The notes beneath the pieces were generated by a model. That model was not told the origin of the DNA and searched no databases. It was given only the letters and a program-made list of their open reading frames with translations. Positions 1 through 9,672 of a DNA stretch of 64,000 bases are shown one piece after another (position 1 is the first letter of the stretch; the number at the start of each line of letters is the position of its first letter). The stretch is from NCBI RefSeq assembly GCF_042654525.1, contig NZ_JBHSGP010000008.1, positions 186,001-250,000 of the forward strand, read 5' to 3'. The translations under genes were made by a program, and so were the position numbers. The stretch is from Geojedonia litorea. Lineage in GTDB: Bacteria > Bacteroidota > Bacteroidia > Flavobacteriales > Flavobacteriaceae.

Positions 1-1024
1 AGACGGGTTGAGTACTGAATTAGGTTTTGCTGAATATACTGAAGGTTCAAAATCGCTAATAGATGTTTTTGCCATTACTTTGGCGCTTATGGTGGGAACT
101 GCTGGGTTACCGCACGTCATCGTCCGATTTTTTACTGTGAAGCGGGTAAGGGACGCACGTAAATCGGCAGGAATAGCCTTACTGCTTATTGTACTCTTAT
201 ATTCCACGGCACCAGCAGTAGCCGTATTTGCTAGAACGAATATGATTGAGACTGTTTCGAATCAACCTTATGCCTCCGTACCTCAATGGTTTAAAACATG
301 GGAAGGTACAGGACTTATAATTTTTTCTGATAAAAATGAAGATGGCATTATACAGTATGTTGCAGATCCGGAGCAAAATGAACTTGTTGTTGATAATGAT
401 ATTATGGTTTTAGCAAATCCAGAAATAGCAAAATTACCTAATTGGGTAATAGCCCTTGTGGCAGCTGGTGGACTAGCGGCAGCACTATCAACGGCCGCAG
501 GATTATTACTAGTGATTTCGTCATCAGTGTCTCATGATCTCATCAAAAAAATTATAAAGCCAGGCATTTCGGAAAAAGGTGAATTGGTCGCTGCCCGTCT
601 TTCTGCGATAGCTGCCGTTTGCATTGCAGGCTATTTTGGAATTCATCCACCTGGTTTTGTGGCAGCTGTGGTTGCTCTAGCTTTTGGTTTGGCTGCAGCT
701 TCTTTTTTTCCTGCGATTATATTGGGTGTGTTTTATAAACGTATGAATAAGGAAGGCGCCATTGCAGGTATGATTGTAGGGATTACAGCCATGTTACTGT
801 ATATGATGAAATATAAATTAGGATGGTTTGACGATGTATTACCAGATAAAAACGAATGGTGGTTTGGCATATCCCCTGAAGGGTTTGGGACTATAGCAAT
901 GCTTCTGAATTTTATAGTCTCTATCACTGTCATGAACTTTACTAAAGCTCCGCCTCAAACAGTTCAAGATATGGTTGAGCATATTCGTATTCCTAGTGGA
1001 GCTGGTGAAGCTTCAAATCATTAA
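1..1024 (+). CDS. Sodium:solute symporter (acetate permease-like), C-terminal part
   Basis: The reading frame is open from the window edge, so the start lies outside; about 340 residues are present. Hydrophobic segments, a GLAAALSTAAGLLLV stretch and the downstream helix pattern are typical of the C-terminal half of solute:sodium symporter (SSS) proteins of the ActP branch, which import acetate or other monocarboxylates with Na+. A charged extracytoplasmic loop sits around residues 90-135 of the visible part. The next gene, 96 bp downstream on the same strand, is acetyl-CoA synthetase, which supports an acetate uptake and activation role. The substrate is inferred from context and not proven by motifs. 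Confidence 0.85.
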   Translation, partial: DGLSTELGFAEYTEGSKSLIDVFAITLALMVGTAGLPHVIVRFFTVKRVRDARKSAGIALLLIVLLYSTAPAVAVFARTNMIETVSNQPYASVPQWFKTWEGTGLIIFSDKNEDGIIQYVADPEQNELVVDNDIMVLANPEIAKLPNWVIALVAAGGLAAALSTAAGLLLVISSSVSHDLIKKIIKPGISEKGELVAARLSAIAAVCIAGYFGIHPPGFVAAVVALAFGLAAASFFPAIILGVFYKRMNKEGAIAGMIVGITAMLLYMMKYKLGWFDDVLPDKNEWWFGISPEGFGTIAMLLNFIVSITVMNFTKAPPQTVQDMVEHIRIPSGAGEASNH

Positions 1025-1120
1025 AGCGTTTTTAGAAGAAAAAGTTAAAACCCAACAATTGCTATTAAATGCTTTTGGAACCAAGCATTAATTTTTAAAT
1101 TAGATGTTTAAAAAACACAC

Positions 1121-3028
1121 ATGAGTAATTACCATATCAAACATCTTGAGGAGTATTTTCAAGTCTATCGTAAATCGGTTCGTGAACCAGAAAATTTTTG
1201 GGAAGAAATAGCTGAAGAACATTTTTTATGGCGAAAAAAGTGGGACAAGGTTTTAACTTGGGATTTTACAAAACCTGAAGTCAAATGGTTTGAAGGCGCT
1301 CAACTAAATATTACAGAAAATTGTTTAGATCGACATTTAACAACGCGTGGTGATAAAACTGCTATTTTGTTTGAACCCAATAATCCTGAGGAACCTGCTG
1401 AAGCTATTAGTTATAGACAATTGTACGAGCGCGTTAATCAAATGGCGAATATTCTCAAAGCTCAAGGCATTCAAAAAGGGGATAGGGTGTGTATTTATTT
1501 ACCTATGATTCCTGAATTGGCAATTTCACTTTTAGCCTGTGCACGTATTGGGGCCATACATTCGGTTGTTTTTGCAGGGTTTTCTTCTACCGCACTTTCT
1601 ACTCGAATCAACGATAGTGACTGCAAATTAGTTTTGACCAGTGACGGCTCCTATCGTGGTGATAAAACCATCGATTTAAAAGGTATCGTAGATGAAGCTT
1701 TAGAAAGCTGCCCTGGTGTACAAACCGTATTGGTGACTAAACGTACTGGATCTGATATCCAAATGAAAAAAGGTAGAGACTTGTGGTTGCAGCCCTTATT
1801 AAATGAGGCATCAACGTTTTGTGAAGCAGAGTCCATGGGAGCTGAGGACCCCTTATTCATTTTATATACATCCGGATCAACTGGTATGCCAAAAGGCATG
1901 GTACACACTATTGCTGGTTATATGGTTTATACTGCCTACACTTTTAAAAATGCATTTCAATATCGTGAACCTGATGTGTATTGGTGCACGGCAGATATTG
2001 GTTGGATTACTGGGCATAGCTATATTGTTTATGGACCTTTGGCTAATGGAGCTACAACACTACTTTTTGAAGGTGTTCCCCATTATCCAGATTTTGGACG
2101 GTTTTGGAATATTATAGAAAAACATAAAGTTAATCAGTTTTATACTGCACCAACAGCTATTAGGGCATTAGCTAAACAAGGCACTGAAGTCTTAGAGCAA
2201 TATGATCTATCCTCTTTAAAAGTATTGGGCTCGGTTGGGGAGCCTATCAATGAAGAAGCCTGGCATTGGTATAATGATAATGTTGGTAAAGGTAAAAGTC
2301 CAATTATCGATTCGTGGTGGCAAACCGAAACAGGCGGTATTATGATTACACCTATACCCTATGTAACGCCAACAAAGCCCACCTATGCAACATTGCCTTT
2401 TCCGGGAATTCAACCTGTTTTAATGGATGAAACAGGTGAGGAGTTAAAAGGCAATCAGGTAGAAGGCCGCTTATGTATTAAGTTTCCTTGGCCGAGTATT
2501 GCGCGAACCATTTGGGGGAATCACAAACGTTATAAAGACACCTATTTTTCTACTTTTAAGAACATGTATTTTACCGGCGATGGTGCATTGCGCGATGAAG
2601 TTGGTTATTATCGTATTACAGGACGTGTAGACGATGTGATTATTGTGTCTGGACACAACTTGGGTACGGCACCTATTGAAGATGCTATAAATGAACATCC
2701 CGCCGTTGCAGAATCGGCAATAGTTGGATATCCGCATGACATAAAGGGAAATGCACTTTACGGCTATGTAATTTTAAAAGATTTTGGAGCGACTAGAGAT
2801 CGCGATAATTTACGTAAAGAAATCAACCAAATTATTACCGAACAAATAGGACCCATTGCTAAATTAGATAAAATACAATTTACCCAAGGTCTGCCAAAAA
2901 CGCGTAGCGGGAAAATCATGCGCCGTATTCTTCGAAAGATTGCTTGTAAAGAAACTAACGACTTGGGTGATACTAGTACATTACTTAATCCTGATGTGGT
3001 ACAGGAAATTATTAATGAAGCGTTATAG
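1121..3028 (+). CDS. acs: Acetyl-CoA synthetase
   Basis: The 635-residue protein has full family length and activates acetate to acetyl-CoA with ATP and CoA through acetyl-AMP. The ANL-superfamily P-loop YTSGSTGMPKG lies near residue 250, the adenylate-binding WWQTETGG near 400, the hinge region GRVDDVIIVSGHNLG near 500, and the C-terminal PKTRSGKIMRR contains the lysine that is reversibly acetylated in Acs enzymes. It follows the symporter gene in the same direction and probably forms an acetate-use unit with it. No terminator is obvious between the two. The identification is secure. Confidence 0.97.
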   Translation: MSNYHIKHLEEYFQVYRKSVREPENFWEEIAEEHFLWRKKWDKVLTWDFTKPEVKWFEGAQLNITENCLDRHLTTRGDKTAILFEPNNPEEPAEAISYRQLYERVNQMANILKAQGIQKGDRVCIYLPMIPELAISLLACARIGAIHSVVFAGFSSTALSTRINDSDCKLVLTSDGSYRGDKTIDLKGIVDEALESCPGVQTVLVTKRTGSDIQMKKGRDLWLQPLLNEASTFCEAESMGAEDPLFILYTSGSTGMPKGMVHTIAGYMVYTAYTFKNAFQYREPDVYWCTADIGWITGHSYIVYGPLANGATTLLFEGVPHYPDFGRFWNIIEKHKVNQFYTAPTAIRALAKQGTEVLEQYDLSSLKVLGSVGEPINEEAWHWYNDNVGKGKSPIIDSWWQTETGGIMITPIPYVTPTKPTYATLPFPGIQPVLMDETGEELKGNQVEGRLCIKFPWPSIARTIWGNHKRYKDTYFSTFKNMYFTGDGALRDEVGYYRITGRVDDVIIVSGHNLGTAPIEDAINEHPAVAESAIVGYPHDIKGNALYGYVILKDFGATRDRDNLRKEINQIITEQIGPIAKLDKIQFTQGLPKTRSGKIMRRILRKIACKETNDLGDTSTLLNPDVVQEIINEAL

Positions 3029-3449
3029 AATGGAACTCTGACAATTTTTTTTTCATAATCTAATACATATTTAAATGAGTGGATAATAATCTCTTTATAT
3101 TTTAAACCACAATTCAAAATTGTGAAGCAATGGTATTTTTAATATTCAAAATTTAAATAGGGTTTTCTGTCTGGTTATGATTTTATTTAGAATTGATTAA
3201 AATAACTTTCCACTTAACATTTTTTAACATTTATTTTGTAGGTAAATCATTATTAATTAATATCTTAGATAAGTAATATGAAAGTTTAAACTTATAAGTT
3301 GTTGTTTGGGTTTTAAGGAGTTAAAATCACAGATTAGCGATAAGAATTTTCATGCCCCCCCTTAATATGCATTTTAATAATAGCACATTACCTAGTCTTT
3401 TAAAGTTTAGGTGCAGAAAAACGTATGTACTAATTAAATCAATCAAAGT
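3029..3449. other. Intergenic region, no gene seen
   Basis: This 421-bp AT-rich gap after acs holds no convincing open frame or repeat. The run of seven C at about 3354-3360 is unusual for this AT-rich context but has no assigned role. Confidence 0.5.
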
Positions 3450-3653
3450 ATGAAAAATAGGGTAAAAAAATTTAACGCATGGAAAGCAAAATCAACAGGT
3501 GAGCCTATTGAGGGATCAGAACGGTTTATTTATGCGTGCACCAAGCAAAAGGTGATGGAAATATTGGCTATTGAGGAGGGCGTACAATTCATAAAAAACA
3601 ACAACGTGGTTAGGTTGCCAAATGGAGATTTATGGTATGCGACTCAATTGTAG
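3450..3653 (+). CDS. Small hypothetical protein
   Basis: A 67-residue basic protein with an ATG start and no signal peptide or membrane segment. It contains a K-rich N-terminus and a compact C-terminal part ending in NNNVVRLPNGDLWYATQL. I do not recognise a family. It stands alone with long AT-rich gaps on both sides and is followed by a strong hairpin terminator at 3864. The complete start/stop and non-low-complexity composition make coding plausible. Confidence 0.55.
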   Translation: MKNRVKKFNAWKAKSTGEPIEGSERFIYACTKQKVMEILAIEEGVQFIKNNNVVRLPNGDLWYATQL

Positions 3654-3863
3654 GACTTCTATGATTTTTAAATTTACTAGAGTAATTGTTTTACTGTGTT
3701 TTCTTATATAAAGGTCATATTTGTAATATTGTTTTCTAAACCTGTATATTCCAGAATATTTATACCTAGATGCTATAATTTGATTTAGATTAATTTGAGC
3801 AAGAGATACTAAATAATATAATTTAATAAAATTTTTAAATGGATTGAATTTTTAATAGAAATG

Positions 3864-3895
3864 AAAAAAAGCTGTACTTAGTACAGCTTTTTTTT
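3864..3895. terminator. Bidirectional intrinsic terminator
   Basis: A near-perfect palindrome, AGCTGTAC-TTA-GTACAGCT, is flanked by seven A on the left and a run of T on the right. It can terminate transcripts from the small gene on the plus strand and from the VOC pseudogene on the minus strand. Confidence 0.85.
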
Positions 3896-3966
3896 CTTAA
3901 ATAAACACTCTTTTTAGGTACTTAAATAGAATTAAATATCCATTGAAAATTACCTGAAAAAAGAGA

Positions 3967-4327
3967 TTATAAAATGGATTGTCCAAAGGTAAGTAGGTTA
4001 TTATCTGGATCTAGTAATGAAAATTCTTTTTGCCCCCATGGTTTTAATTCTAGTGGCGCATTAGGATGAATTTTCACGTTTTTATCTAATAATGATAGAT
4101 AAAAGGTGTCTATGGCATTTGTTCTTATATAAACTTGACCATAATTGGTTTTAGGGTTAACCTTTTTGAAATTTGAAAAAATGGATTTGAGCCTGATCTT
4201 TTTCCAACATCAAATAATCGTCATAGTTAGTGCTACCAACAATAGTAAAGCCTAAAGTATTGACGTAATAGTCTTTAGTGACCGCTTTGTTACGCATAGG
4301 TAATTTTGGATGAATTGTGGTTAACAT
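3967..4327 (-). pseudogene. VOC (glyoxalase/bleomycin-resistance fold) protein, frameshifted
   Basis: The minus strand encodes a typical VOC-family chain in two frames. Residues starting MLTTIHPKLPMRNKAV run through DYYVNTLGF and QIHFFKFQKG to a stop at 4157. The next frame continues with NPKTNYGQVYIRTNAID and PWGQKEFSLLDPDNNLLTFG to a stop at 3967. Removing one T in the GGTTAACC stretch near 4155 joins both halves into one protein of about 120 residues, the usual length for this family. It is therefore either a recent pseudogene or a sequencing error. Members bind small hydrophobic ligands or antibiotics; no function can be assigned here. Confidence 0.8.
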
Positions 4328-4651
4328 GAGGTTTTTGCGTTTTGTAGCTATTATAATTAAACTGACCTTCGATGATTGTGAATTCCGCAACCTAATATCA
4401 TTGAAAGATAATAAATTAAAACTCATAACAAATACAGGTGACTATTGTGACGATAAGAAGCACATATTAAGATTCTTATATATTATTTAATGCAAAAAAA
4501 TATTTTCAAAACATTCAAATTTAATTTATATCTTTAATATGCCTTGTATGAGTTGATAACTAGGTGTTTAGGAGGTGAATTGGGATAAGGTCTTTAGAGT
4601 CAAATAGCTTATTTTAAATTAATAAAATGTTTATGTCTTCATTGATGTTTT
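4328..4651. other. Intergenic region upstream of the LytS-like kinase
   Basis: About 320 bp of AT-rich DNA between the divergent VOC pseudogene and the histidine kinase. It presumably holds their promoters. A TATCTTTA box near 4530 resembles the Bacteroidota -7 element TAnnTTTG but lacks the final G. Nothing else was seen. Confidence 0.4.
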
Positions 4652-5743
4652 ATGTTATTCAAAAACAAAAATTGGGTTAGAATCTTTAGTAAGATTGGCC
4701 TGCACTTGTTATTCTGGGTTTTAGTACTTACCTATTTTGCTTGGGGTTTTGGGCTTGATGTAAATCCAAAGCAGTCTTTTTTAAATGCGGTATTCTTTTT
4801 GCCAGGTCATATTCTCACGGTCTATACTTTATTGTATTTCCTTGTACCCAAATACCTGCTTAAACGAAGGTTTTTGGCTTTCTTTGTTGGATTTACTATC
4901 GTGGTCTCGATTTGCGGTATTTATATGATCATTACCCAGCTATCAGTTAATAACAATCCTGCGTTGGGAGGGGCCAATATAACTGTAGGACGAAATATCT
5001 TACCATTTATTCATGTGGGTGCTATTGCTGCATCTATTAAACTGTTAAAACATTGGTATTTCCAAAGACAGTTAACGATTGAAGCAGAGCAGCAAAAAAC
5101 AGTTGCTGAATTAAAACTTCTGAAAGCGCAATTGCATCCACATTTTTTATTCAACACACTTAATAATCTATATTCACATACTTTAGACGCTTCTCCAAAA
5201 TCCCCTGAAATTGTTATGAAACTTTCAGGATTATTGCGTTTTATGATTTATGAAAGCAATAGTGCGCGAATTCCATTGAGTACGGAGTTAGAACTTTTAC
5301 AATACTATATTTCTTTGGAACAATTGCGATATGGTGATCGATTGGAGATTTCACTTACCATTTCTGGGGCTATTGAGAAGTATCAGATTGCACCACTTTT
5401 GATATTACCTTTTTTGGAAAATGCTTTTAAACATGGAACAAGTAGGCAAATTGATCAGTGTTGGATCAGTTTTGATTTAGCCATGGAAAATAAAATGATG
5501 CGTTTTAAGTTGGTCAATAGTATTGACCCAAATGCAGATGATAATTTAGATAAACTAGGAGGGCTAGGCTTGCAAAATGTTAAGAGAAGGCTTCAATTAT
5601 TGTACAAAGACCAACATAGTCTTCACCTTGTAAGGCTTGATGAGGTTTTTGTGGTTACGCTTGATTTAACACTCGAAGAACTTGAAGACCAGTACAAAGA
5701 TATTTTAGTTTTAAACACCGAAAAGAAAGCCTATGCCGTGTAG
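4652..5743 (+). CDS. LytS-type sensor histidine kinase
   Basis: The 363-residue membrane protein has four predicted transmembrane segments within residues 12-130, a short coiled coil around 140-160, then a His_kinase domain. The phosphoacceptor box LHPHFLFNTLNN starts at residue 161 and the ATP-binding N-box LILPFLENAFKHG is near 250. The following response-regulator gene overlaps it by 11 bp, so the two are translated as a pair. The stimulus is unknown. Members of this family commonly sense envelope or small-molecule signals and phosphorylate a LytTR regulator. Confidence 0.93.
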   Translation: MLFKNKNWVRIFSKIGLHLLFWVLVLTYFAWGFGLDVNPKQSFLNAVFFLPGHILTVYTLLYFLVPKYLLKRRFLAFFVGFTIVVSICGIYMIITQLSVNNNPALGGANITVGRNILPFIHVGAIAASIKLLKHWYFQRQLTIEAEQQKTVAELKLLKAQLHPHFLFNTLNNLYSHTLDASPKSPEIVMKLSGLLRFMIYESNSARIPLSTELELLQYYISLEQLRYGDRLEISLTISGAIEKYQIAPLLILPFLENAFKHGTSRQIDQCWISFDLAMENKMMRFKLVNSIDPNADDNLDKLGGLGLQNVKRRLQLLYKDQHSLHLVRLDEVFVVTLDLTLEELEDQYKDILVLNTEKKAYAV

Positions 5744-6464
5744 ATGTATCATTGTGGATGATGAGCCACCCGCGATTAAGGTTCTAGAAAATTACATAGA
5801 ATCGTTGCCTCAACTTGAAATTGTTGGGGTTTGTAAAAATGCATTTGAAGCCATTAACCTAATGAATAAAGAAAAGGTTGATCTCATGTTTTTGGATATC
5901 AATATGCCCAAATTAATGGGGACGCAGTTACTAAAAACACTACAGCATCCACCCAAGGTGATATTTACAACCGCTCATAAGGATTATGCCATAGAAGCTT
6001 TTGATTTAGATGCTATCGATTATTTATTAAAGCCTATTTCATTTGAACGTTTTTTGAAGGCCGTCAATAAATTTTGCAATATCCCGCAAAGTGAGGCCGA
6101 AACTTATATTCAAAGCCCAGGCTTTGTTTATTTTAGAGCTGATAGAAAAATGGTGAAAGTGTTTTTAGATGATGTTTTATATATTGAAAGTTTTAAGGAT
6201 TATGTCGTTATCCATCGCTCTAATGAATCTTCTTTGCGTATAAAACAAACGCTGAATAGTGTAGAGCGTGTTTTGCCAAAGCATCAATTTTTACGTATTC
6301 ATAGATCCTACATTGTGTCTTTCCAAAAAATTTCGGCATTTACTAAAACAGATGTTGAAATTGGAAAAATAGAATTGCCCATAGGTAGAAGCTATTTCGA
6401 AGTATTTAAACAGCTAACTCCAGAAAACCAGAATCTTCCTGAAGGTGTCGAAGAACGACCATAG
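5733..6464 (+). CDS. LytTR-family response regulator
   Basis: The 243-residue protein has an N-terminal receiver domain with the acidic pocket at VDDEPP and the phosphorylatable Asp at residue 55 in LMFLDINMPK, then a C-terminal LytTR DNA-binding domain (about 130-230). The ATG overlaps the end of the kinase gene by 11 bp, implying translational coupling. It is the transcriptional output of the two-component pair. Targets are not visible here. The gene ends shortly before a shared convergent terminator. Confidence 0.95.
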   Translation: MPCRCIIVDDEPPAIKVLENYIESLPQLEIVGVCKNAFEAINLMNKEKVDLMFLDINMPKLMGTQLLKTLQHPPKVIFTTAHKDYAIEAFDLDAIDYLLKPISFERFLKAVNKFCNIPQSEAETYIQSPGFVYFRADRKMVKVFLDDVLYIESFKDYVVIHRSNESSLRIKQTLNSVERVLPKHQFLRIHRSYIVSFQKISAFTKTDVEIGKIELPIGRSYFEVFKQLTPENQNLPEGVEERP

Positions 6465-6507
6465 TATTCTAATTCATCTATATTTTTACGAAGAACTTGA
6501 ATATAAC

Positions 6508-6551
6508 AATCCCCACAATCTCTTGTATTTTCAAGACTAATTGTGGGGATT
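6508..6551. terminator. Hairpin between convergent genes
   Basis: AATCCCCACAAT and its complement ATTGTGGGGATT form a 12-bp stem with a 20-base loop between the response-regulator gene and the haloperoxidase-like gene. A T/A-rich flank supports use as a bidirectional terminator. Confidence 0.7.
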
Positions 6552-6563
6552 ATTAAAAATAGT

Positions 6564-7952
6564 TTATTGCATTTTTTTAAGGTCTCGCAAATTATTCTCA
6601 AAAACATATTTTCCAAGCTGTTTGCCTTGTCGTTCACCAACAGTAATGGCATGTCTAAAATGATAACCAATATAGATTCTGGATTCAGCATTTTCACGAG
6701 CAACCTGTGAAAAACTACTGACATGACGTTCAACGCCCGGTAAGTAGTATGGACTAGTAGCTGTAAACGGTTTAGTGTCTGTACCAAAATAGAGTTTAAG
6801 CACTTCGGAACCTGCGCCTCCACAATAGGAATGTGTTGATGGATATTCAGGAGTTGGAGGCGTGGTGTGTGTTGGGGTCCAAGACGCATCACCTATGGTT
6901 TCAGGATTGCCATCGTTATCTCCAGCCCTAACCGCAGTTATTGGTCGCCAAAAGTTAAAGTGTTTTTTTCCTTCAAATGATGCAATAAAACCATCCATTT
7001 GTGATATGCCAAGTAATCCAATTAATCTGGCAGCTTCCCATCCATTAAGGTTATCTTGCAGTATCAATGTTCTTGCTATTCGGTTAAACATGCTTGCCGT
7101 ATTCTCAATCCAAAAGGTTCCAATCTCTGTTTGTTCTGGAGTTCTACTAGGGCAATTAGTACATCCTAAAGCCTTAACTTCATTATAATCTCTGGTGTAT
7201 TCTTCGGAATTGATGGGATAAGTACCTTCATTTCTAAACTGGTTTCCAGAATTAATACCAAATGGGGTAAGATCGCCAAGATTAGGAGCATACACTGCAT
7301 TTGCTGGCCATATGGGAGGGTTTGGCATCATCCAAGGCATAAAATTGGCTCGAAAATCACCCGGTTCAACTCCAGTTCCAGTAAACGAAGTGAATACTAA
7401 TGGAAAGTCACCTTGTCTTTTTTGCAACATTGCGATGGCGGCTGCTTTACCAATTTCAATGCCTTTAGACTTTGACTCTGAATCGCCAATTTGCGTTAAA
7501 ATAGAATTTAACAATCCATTGGCTCCAGATGTTCCAGCTGGAAATAGGGCCACAAAAATATCACGCGCAGCTTGAGAAACAGCTGCATCTGCTACGGCAT
7601 GGATATTCTTTTTAGACATATCACTTGCATTTACAAATGTATTGTCCAATGCGTAGGTTTCATATTTAGGCACCACATTATTTAATGCATCATGCATGGT
7701 TAAAGTAATCATAGCATATAGCTTTGCTTCTAATGGTTGGGGCATTTTTTCGTCAATATAAGTGCCGATGAGTTCATTCCATTTAATGACGGTTTCATTA
7801 CTGTACGATTTGATCATACCGTTGTTGTAGCTTTTCAATGCATAACTGTCTGATGCTCCAAACGGATTGGCATTTTCAAGTTCTTCATTGGCACAGGATG
7901 TCACCACAATGAGCAGTACACAGATCCAACTTAATTTTAATAGTGTTTTCAT
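6564..7952 (-). CDS. Vanadium haloperoxidase/PAP2-family lipoprotein
   Basis: The 462-residue protein begins with a lipoprotein leader (LLIVVTSCANEE, Cys near residue 20), so it should be anchored in the envelope. Its C-terminal half has the three vanadate/phosphate-binding blocks of the haloperoxidase and PAP2 superfamily: HFNFWRPITAVR, PEYPSTHSYCGG and ESRIYIGYHFRHA. These blocks bind vanadate in haloperoxidases or phosphate in acid phosphatases, and halide oxidation cannot be separated from phosphatase activity by sequence alone. It is monocistronic on the minus strand and convergent with the LytTR gene. Confidence 0.85.
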   Translation of the reverse strand: MKTLLKLSWICVLLIVVTSCANEELENANPFGASDSYALKSYNNGMIKSYSNETVIKWNELIGTYIDEKMPQPLEAKLYAMITLTMHDALNNVVPKYETYALDNTFVNASDMSKKNIHAVADAAVSQAARDIFVALFPAGTSGANGLLNSILTQIGDSESKSKGIEIGKAAAIAMLQKRQGDFPLVFTSFTGTGVEPGDFRANFMPWMMPNPPIWPANAVYAPNLGDLTPFGINSGNQFRNEGTYPINSEEYTRDYNEVKALGCTNCPSRTPEQTEIGTFWIENTASMFNRIARTLILQDNLNGWEAARLIGLLGISQMDGFIASFEGKKHFNFWRPITAVRAGDNDGNPETIGDASWTPTHTTPPTPEYPSTHSYCGGAGSEVLKLYFGTDTKPFTATSPYYLPGVERHVSSFSQVARENAESRIYIGYHFRHAITVGERQGKQLGKYVFENNLRDLKKMQ

Positions 7953-8263
7953 GACTTTAAATTTTTGATTTTCACTAAAATTAAGTGCTAAACAGCTTGA
8001 GAATTTTAAGGGTGGACAAACATTGGGTTTTGGATGATGAATGTCATAAATAGGTAGATAAACCGAAACAAGCGACCTTGTTCAGTTTTTTGGAGTAAAA
8101 ATGTAAGAATTTAGTTATTTATTTTCATCTCATAAATTCAGAATCACACTAGAAGACTCAATTAACTAAAGAATTTAATCATGGTTTAAAGAATAATCAG
8201 AAGTATATACCTAATAAATTGTTTCTGATTTTTCTTTAAAATATTTGAATTAAGAAATACATT
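7953..8263. other. Intergenic region, nothing recognised
   Basis: A 311-bp AT-rich spacer between two minus-strand genes. It should contain the promoter of the haloperoxidase-like gene. No repeat or RNA structure stood out. Confidence 0.4.
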
Positions 8264-8695
8264 TTAATGAGGTTCAACGCTTTTAAATCGCATAATTAAC
8301 ACCTCATTTACCATCAAATTTAATTTACCACTTTGATCAAAGTCAAAGCGGTTAATTTTCTTCATCATATCTAAGAATACTTTTTCTCCATCCCCACAAT
8401 ACATCATGGTGGTTGGTCCAGGCTCGCCAAACGAAAGTTGATTGTCTTTTAATATATAGTCTGCGGAATAACCATTGCAGCTGTTGTTGCCTTCAACTTT
8501 GTTGGTAGAATTGTTAAAGGAAATTTCAGGTTTTTTGTTAGGATATAAATCGTTAAATGGGGTTTGGGGTTCTAAAATGTATTCAAGTTCCCAAGTGGTT
8601 TTGTATAGATTGTCTTGATTGATCTGTTTTTTGCTGATACAAGAAACAAGAGAAAAAGCTAAAATGCTTGTTAGAAATAGGATTATTTTTCTCAT
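8264..8695 (-). CDS. META-domain lipoprotein (HslJ-like)
   Basis: A 143-residue lipoprotein with leader ILAFSLVSCISKK. The rest is a META-domain pattern: a TWELEYI opening strand, SFNNSTNKVEGNNSCNGYSADY (the usual GxxGCNxY turn), and a PGPTTMMYC segment near residue 95. HslJ/META proteins are small envelope proteins linked to stress and novobiocin resistance in enterobacteria; the precise role here is unknown. It lies 2 bp downstream of the Pr6Pr gene on the same strand, so both are probably one transcript. Confidence 0.85.
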   Translation of the reverse strand: MRKIILFLTSILAFSLVSCISKKQINQDNLYKTTWELEYILEPQTPFNDLYPNKKPEISFNNSTNKVEGNNSCNGYSADYILKDNQLSFGEPGPTTMMYCGDGEKVFLDMMKKINRFDFDQSGKLNLMVNEVLIMRFKSVEPH

Positions 8696-8697
8696 TG

Positions 8698-9327
8698 CTA
8701 TGGATTATTAGATTGTTTTTTAATTATTAATTGTCCGATTAATCGCAGACCTAAAAGCATCATCACACATGTTGCTAATATGATTCCAATATTTAAAAGT
8801 GCTTGATTATACCCAATTTCAGTGACATTTAAAAATGGATAAGGATAATAGCCAGACGCATGACCTCTTGCCAGTATAATGACAATAAATAGTAGAGGAT
8901 ATAATAACCATCTAAATAATGGTTTAAACTGTAAATCGTTTTCTTCGACCTTAAAAAACCAATAAATTAACATATAAATAGGAATGATGGTATGAAGCAA
9001 CTCATCCACAAGTTGTTGTAATCCTGTGGGCTGCCAAACAGCTCTCAAAGCTACTTGATATACCAATCCAACAATCAATATAAATGTAGTGATAGCAGTT
9101 ATTGACCCTTTCGATGAGAGCCATTTAAATGGTTTTTGTTTTAATTTGAAAACAACAGTGGTGAAATATAGAGCCACTAAAATATTTGTCAAAATGGTAA
9201 AAAAGCTAAAGAAACGAATCAGCATTTCGGGAATGTCGGTTTGTCTGTTTTGGAGCATTAAGATAAACTGTGTTACAATTGCAAACCAGCCAATGCAAAG
9301 ACCTATAATTTCAAATTTTCTTCTCAT
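8698..9327 (-). CDS. Pr6Pr-family membrane protein
   Basis: A 209-residue integral membrane protein with about six hydrophobic helices. Features typical of the Pr6Pr family are FFSFFTILTNILVALYF near residue 40, a central LLHTIIPIYMLIYWFF with its conserved histidine, and a GHASGYYPYPFLNV segment near residue 155. The function of the family is unknown. It is the first gene of a two-gene unit with the META lipoprotein. Confidence 0.8.
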   Translation of the reverse strand: MRRKFEIIGLCIGWFAIVTQFILMLQNRQTDIPEMLIRFFSFFTILTNILVALYFTTVVFKLKQKPFKWLSSKGSITAITTFILIVGLVYQVALRAVWQPTGLQQLVDELLHTIIPIYMLIYWFFKVEENDLQFKPLFRWLLYPLLFIVIILARGHASGYYPYPFLNVTEIGYNQALLNIGIILATCVMMLLGLRLIGQLIIKKQSNNP

Positions 9328-9377
9328 ATATTACATTTAAATTAAGGTTTGTAAATAGAATTTCAGCGCTAAAATCT

Positions 9378-9435
9378 TACCTGTTTTATTTTTCTCCATA
9401 AGGTCTTTTCGTATTGTTCTAAAAAACTTTATCAT
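9378..9435 (-). pseudogene. Remnant of a DUF6090 gene (5' end only)
   Basis: The minus strand starts ATG at 9435 and reads MIKFFRTIRKDLMEKNKTGK, closely matching the first 20 residues of the four complete DUF6090 proteins in this window. Similarity stops abruptly at about 9378, where the others continue with the membrane helix. It is therefore a truncated fifth copy. It lies outside the recognised array. Confidence 0.7.
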
Positions 9436-9479
9436 AGTCATGTTCCGAGAAAGCGGGAATCTTGTGGTTTAAAATGAGG

Positions 9480-9560
9480 CCTATTTTGGTTATGTCTAAT
9501 TTAGTGGTTTAAGAACTAAGATAGTAAATAAACAGAAACCCATTATTTGATAAGATGAAT
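9480..9560. other. Possible decayed attC-like tract
   Basis: The segment around 9500-9530 (GAACTAAGATAGTAAATAAA) closely resembles the interior of attC-like site 1, which has GAACTAATTTAGTAAATAAA. Terminal GTT/AAC words are not recognisable. With the adjacent DUF6090 remnant it suggests that the array once extended to here. Confidence 0.35.
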
Positions 9561-9672
9561 TTATAGAAGGTAAATGAGGCGCAATGAAATTATCACTAAC
9601 AAATCATAACTATGTTCTCTATCGTATCTATTTCTTTTTTAGTAAATTAACCATTATTAAAATCTTATCATA

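Noticed and set aside
1803..2117. Second gene inside the acetyl-CoA synthetase gene
   Set aside because: Out-of-frame shadow of acs without a start context or family features.
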